A stretch of 64,000 bases of DNA from Moringa oleifera (lineage: Eukaryota > Streptophyta > Magnoliopsida > Brassicales > Moringaceae). This document shows positions 61,981 through 64,000 of the stretch, in pieces. The stretch covers positions 1,984,001 through 2,048,000 of the forward strand of contig JAJFZO010000396.1 of assembly GCA_021397835.1 (NCBI GenBank), given 5' to 3'. How positions within the stretch are numbered: position 1 is the first letter of the stretch; each line of letters opens with the position of its first letter. Both the position numbers and the translations under genes were made by a program. The notes beneath the pieces are model-generated. The model saw only the letters and a list, made by a program, of their open reading frames with translations. It searched no databases and had not been told where the DNA came from.

Positions 61981-64000
61981 ATCTAATAGCTCCTAGCTCT
62001 TTTATCACTGGAAAAGAAATTAATCTTTAATACTTTGCTTGTTTAATCCTCTGTAATCAATAATCATATGCTAACTATTATCCTTCTTCTTAACCAAAAT
62101 GATGAGCGAAGAAAATGCACTAATACTCGGTTGAATAACCTTACAATCTAATAAATCTTTGATCATTTTCTCCACTACATCCTTCTATTGTGATGAGTGT
62201 TTATGAGGCCTAACAGTCACTAGTTTAGCTCCTTCCACCAAGGGTATTCGATGATCATGAGACCAATAAGGGGGCAAACCCTTAAGTTCTTCAAAAATTT
62301 CCTGGTGCTCGAATAACAACTGAAAAAGCCTCTAGTTAATGACTTGTGGTGATTGAACACTGAATGCAAGGAAAAAAACTAGACTTGATGGTAGGTTGGT
62401 AATTGAATGCGGAAGAAAGAAGTTAAGCAAGTAACTTATTCATATTACTCTTGATACTAGCTGCACACCTAATACTATTTCATATCCTTTTAACTGTATT
62501 ACCAAAAAAGCTTATGGAGAAGGTTTTTTCTTGCACGTGCCAAGTGAAAGTCTCACACAGGAAAGCATAAGTAACCTTTTGGCCATTAGCTACTATAATT
62601 TAGAGTGGCATAACACCTTTAAGTTTGCAACTCCTTAGGCTAAAAATATATCTAAAAAATTATGGGTATTATTAAAATTAATAAGAATATGAATATGCTC
62701 TCTTTGTAGATGTCGACAACCCTCATAGTTTGAAAAGACATCTTTGGATTACCACCCATATCATGCATTTATACATTTGGTAAATTCTGGTTGAGTTCCT
62801 CTTAGACTTTGGTACCCTTAGCAACTTCATTTACTTCATCCGTCTCAAAAAATTCTCGTTGTATAATCGTGTACAATTGCTTCTTCATGCATTGGTGATT
62901 TAGAGTGAACCACTCATCATACCAAAATCATAAGTTCTTGGCCCTTTTCTCATTGATCTCTTCATTTATCAATCTTTTGGTTCTTGGTTGGAATGAAAAT
63001 TTAGTGTTGGCTGAGATGTTCAGATATGGATGTTTGGGTCTAGTAGTATTACTGTCCAACTTTGATATGGTGTTTGGTGTAGGTACCAAGGGTTGAAGTG
63101 GCTTTATAGGTGTAGGTAGCAAGGGTGGTTTGTTGGAATAGGTTTTATAATTTTTGGTAGCAGTCAAATAAAACTCTTACATTCTAGTTAATGCATATGC
63201 TTATTGCAACAAACTAGGATCAATCATCCTTGCTGGAAGTATTTCTTCTTTCAATCTATTCAAAAAAACAACTAAGAGTATTCTTTTGTTAAGGTCACTT
63301 TATTAGACAAAACATCAAATTCCTCCATGTATTCTTAAATAGAACTATTTTGTATCAAAATTTCAAGATCAACCATAGGATCTTCATAAGCCCTTTCCCC
63401 AAATCTAATCTTTAGAGCTTTCACATACTCTTCCCATGATGGATCATTAGTTTTACTCCTACTTTAATGAAGGACTGATGCCATTATAGGGATCAAACTT
63501 TTATATGCGTAGTAACAAAAGTTTAACTTATGCATTATCTATGGTATTATCAACTTGAAAAAATCGATCACACTCAATAACTAACCTTACAATTATGATC
63601 CTCAAATTTAGGAAATTCAATATTTGTACACCAATTTGATAGTTGCTACTCAAGTGATTAGGGTTAGACAACCTTATAAATGGAGCACTATTAGAATCCC
63701 TTACATTTTAATTAGGAGGTGTAGGTTGAAATCTAGAACTTGAGGGTGGAACTTATTGGCCTGATTATATCAAAGTCGCTTTCAGCTCACATATCATTAT
63801 TTCTTACTTCTTGCTTAGCTCTAAAATTGCTTGTTCTTGCTTTTTATTATTGTCATAGAGCATGCTTTTCACCACATCTTGGATAAACTCTTTAAATTTC
63901 TCATGCCCTTGAGCTCATGTATTCTTTGCAACTAGCATGGTTGAATGCTTAAGAATGGAGTAATCTATTCCATAAATAAGGATAAAATGGTTTACTGGAT
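61981..64000 (-). mobile_element. Ty3/gypsy remnant, upstream half (gag to start of RT)
   Basis: Minus strand, decayed by stops and frameshifts, running off the window end. From high to low coordinates: gag (about 63990-63180, with EYMEEFDVLSNKV and the proline-rich linker NKPPLLPTPIKPLQPLVPTP); a zinc-knuckle relic (EINEKRAKNLWFWYDE, then WFTLNHQCMKKQLY) in which most Cys are replaced; a poorly preserved protease region (about 62850-62400); and the start of reverse transcriptase (about 62330-61985, with KGLPPYWSHDHRIPLVEGAK, VIQPSISAFSSLIILVKKKD and YRGLNKQ). It continues on the other side of the copia element at 59385. Confidence 0.9.

Noticed and set aside
1..64000. CRISPR arrays, bacterial operons or defence islands
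   Set aside because: No spaced direct repeats or prokaryotic gene organisation; the window is nuclear plant DNA with introns.

Overview
This window is nuclear DNA from a dicot (eudicot) plant. The evidence is long AT-rich intergenic DNA, many GT-AG introns, plant-only proteins (an extra-large G protein and a DYW-type PPR protein) and decayed Ty3/gypsy and Ty1/copia retrotransposons. I cannot name the species from sequence alone.

Layout. 0-6.4 kb: a small plant-conserved gene of unknown function (+ strand, three exons), then a candidate secreted-peptide gene (- strand). 6.6-9.8 kb: AT-rich DNA built of degenerate foldback (MITE-like) repeats. 10.2-17.1 kb: RPN9, a 26S proteasome lid subunit (+, six exons, 386 aa). 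19.2-22.9 kb: a stop-riddled Ty3/gypsy remnant (+). 26.2-33.9 kb: XLG3, an extra-large G-alpha protein (-, eight coding exons, 860 aa). 34-41 kb: its leader, then more AT-rich foldback repeats. 41.1-42.95 kb: an intronless PPR-DYW gene (+, 605 aa). 43.6-52.7 kb: phosphomevalonate kinase (-, ten coding exons, 509 aa). 54.7-58.1 kb: VPS25 of ESCRT-II (+, six exons, 179 aa). 58.4-64 kb: a Ty3/gypsy remnant (-) split by a later Ty1/copia insertion with recognisable LTRs, primer-binding site, polypurine tract and a 5-bp target duplication.

The genes are independent housekeeping or regulatory loci: protein degradation, G-protein signalling, organellar RNA processing, isoprenoid synthesis and endosomal sorting. 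They do not form one pathway. Their order is informative. From memory, phosphomevalonate kinase, this PPR protein and XLG3 are consecutive loci in Arabidopsis (At1g31910/20/30), while VPS25 and RPN9b are neighbours elsewhere (At4g19003/At4g19006). Here the trio lies between RPN9 and VPS25, as expected of an ancestral order later split by genome duplication and gene loss.

I found no clearly new biological system. The points most worth a second look are the synteny block, the nested retroelements, the altered catalytic motif in the DYW domain, the degenerate G-protein catalytic motifs in XLG3, a GC-AG intron in the kinase gene, the foldback repeat family and the small secreted-peptide candidate.
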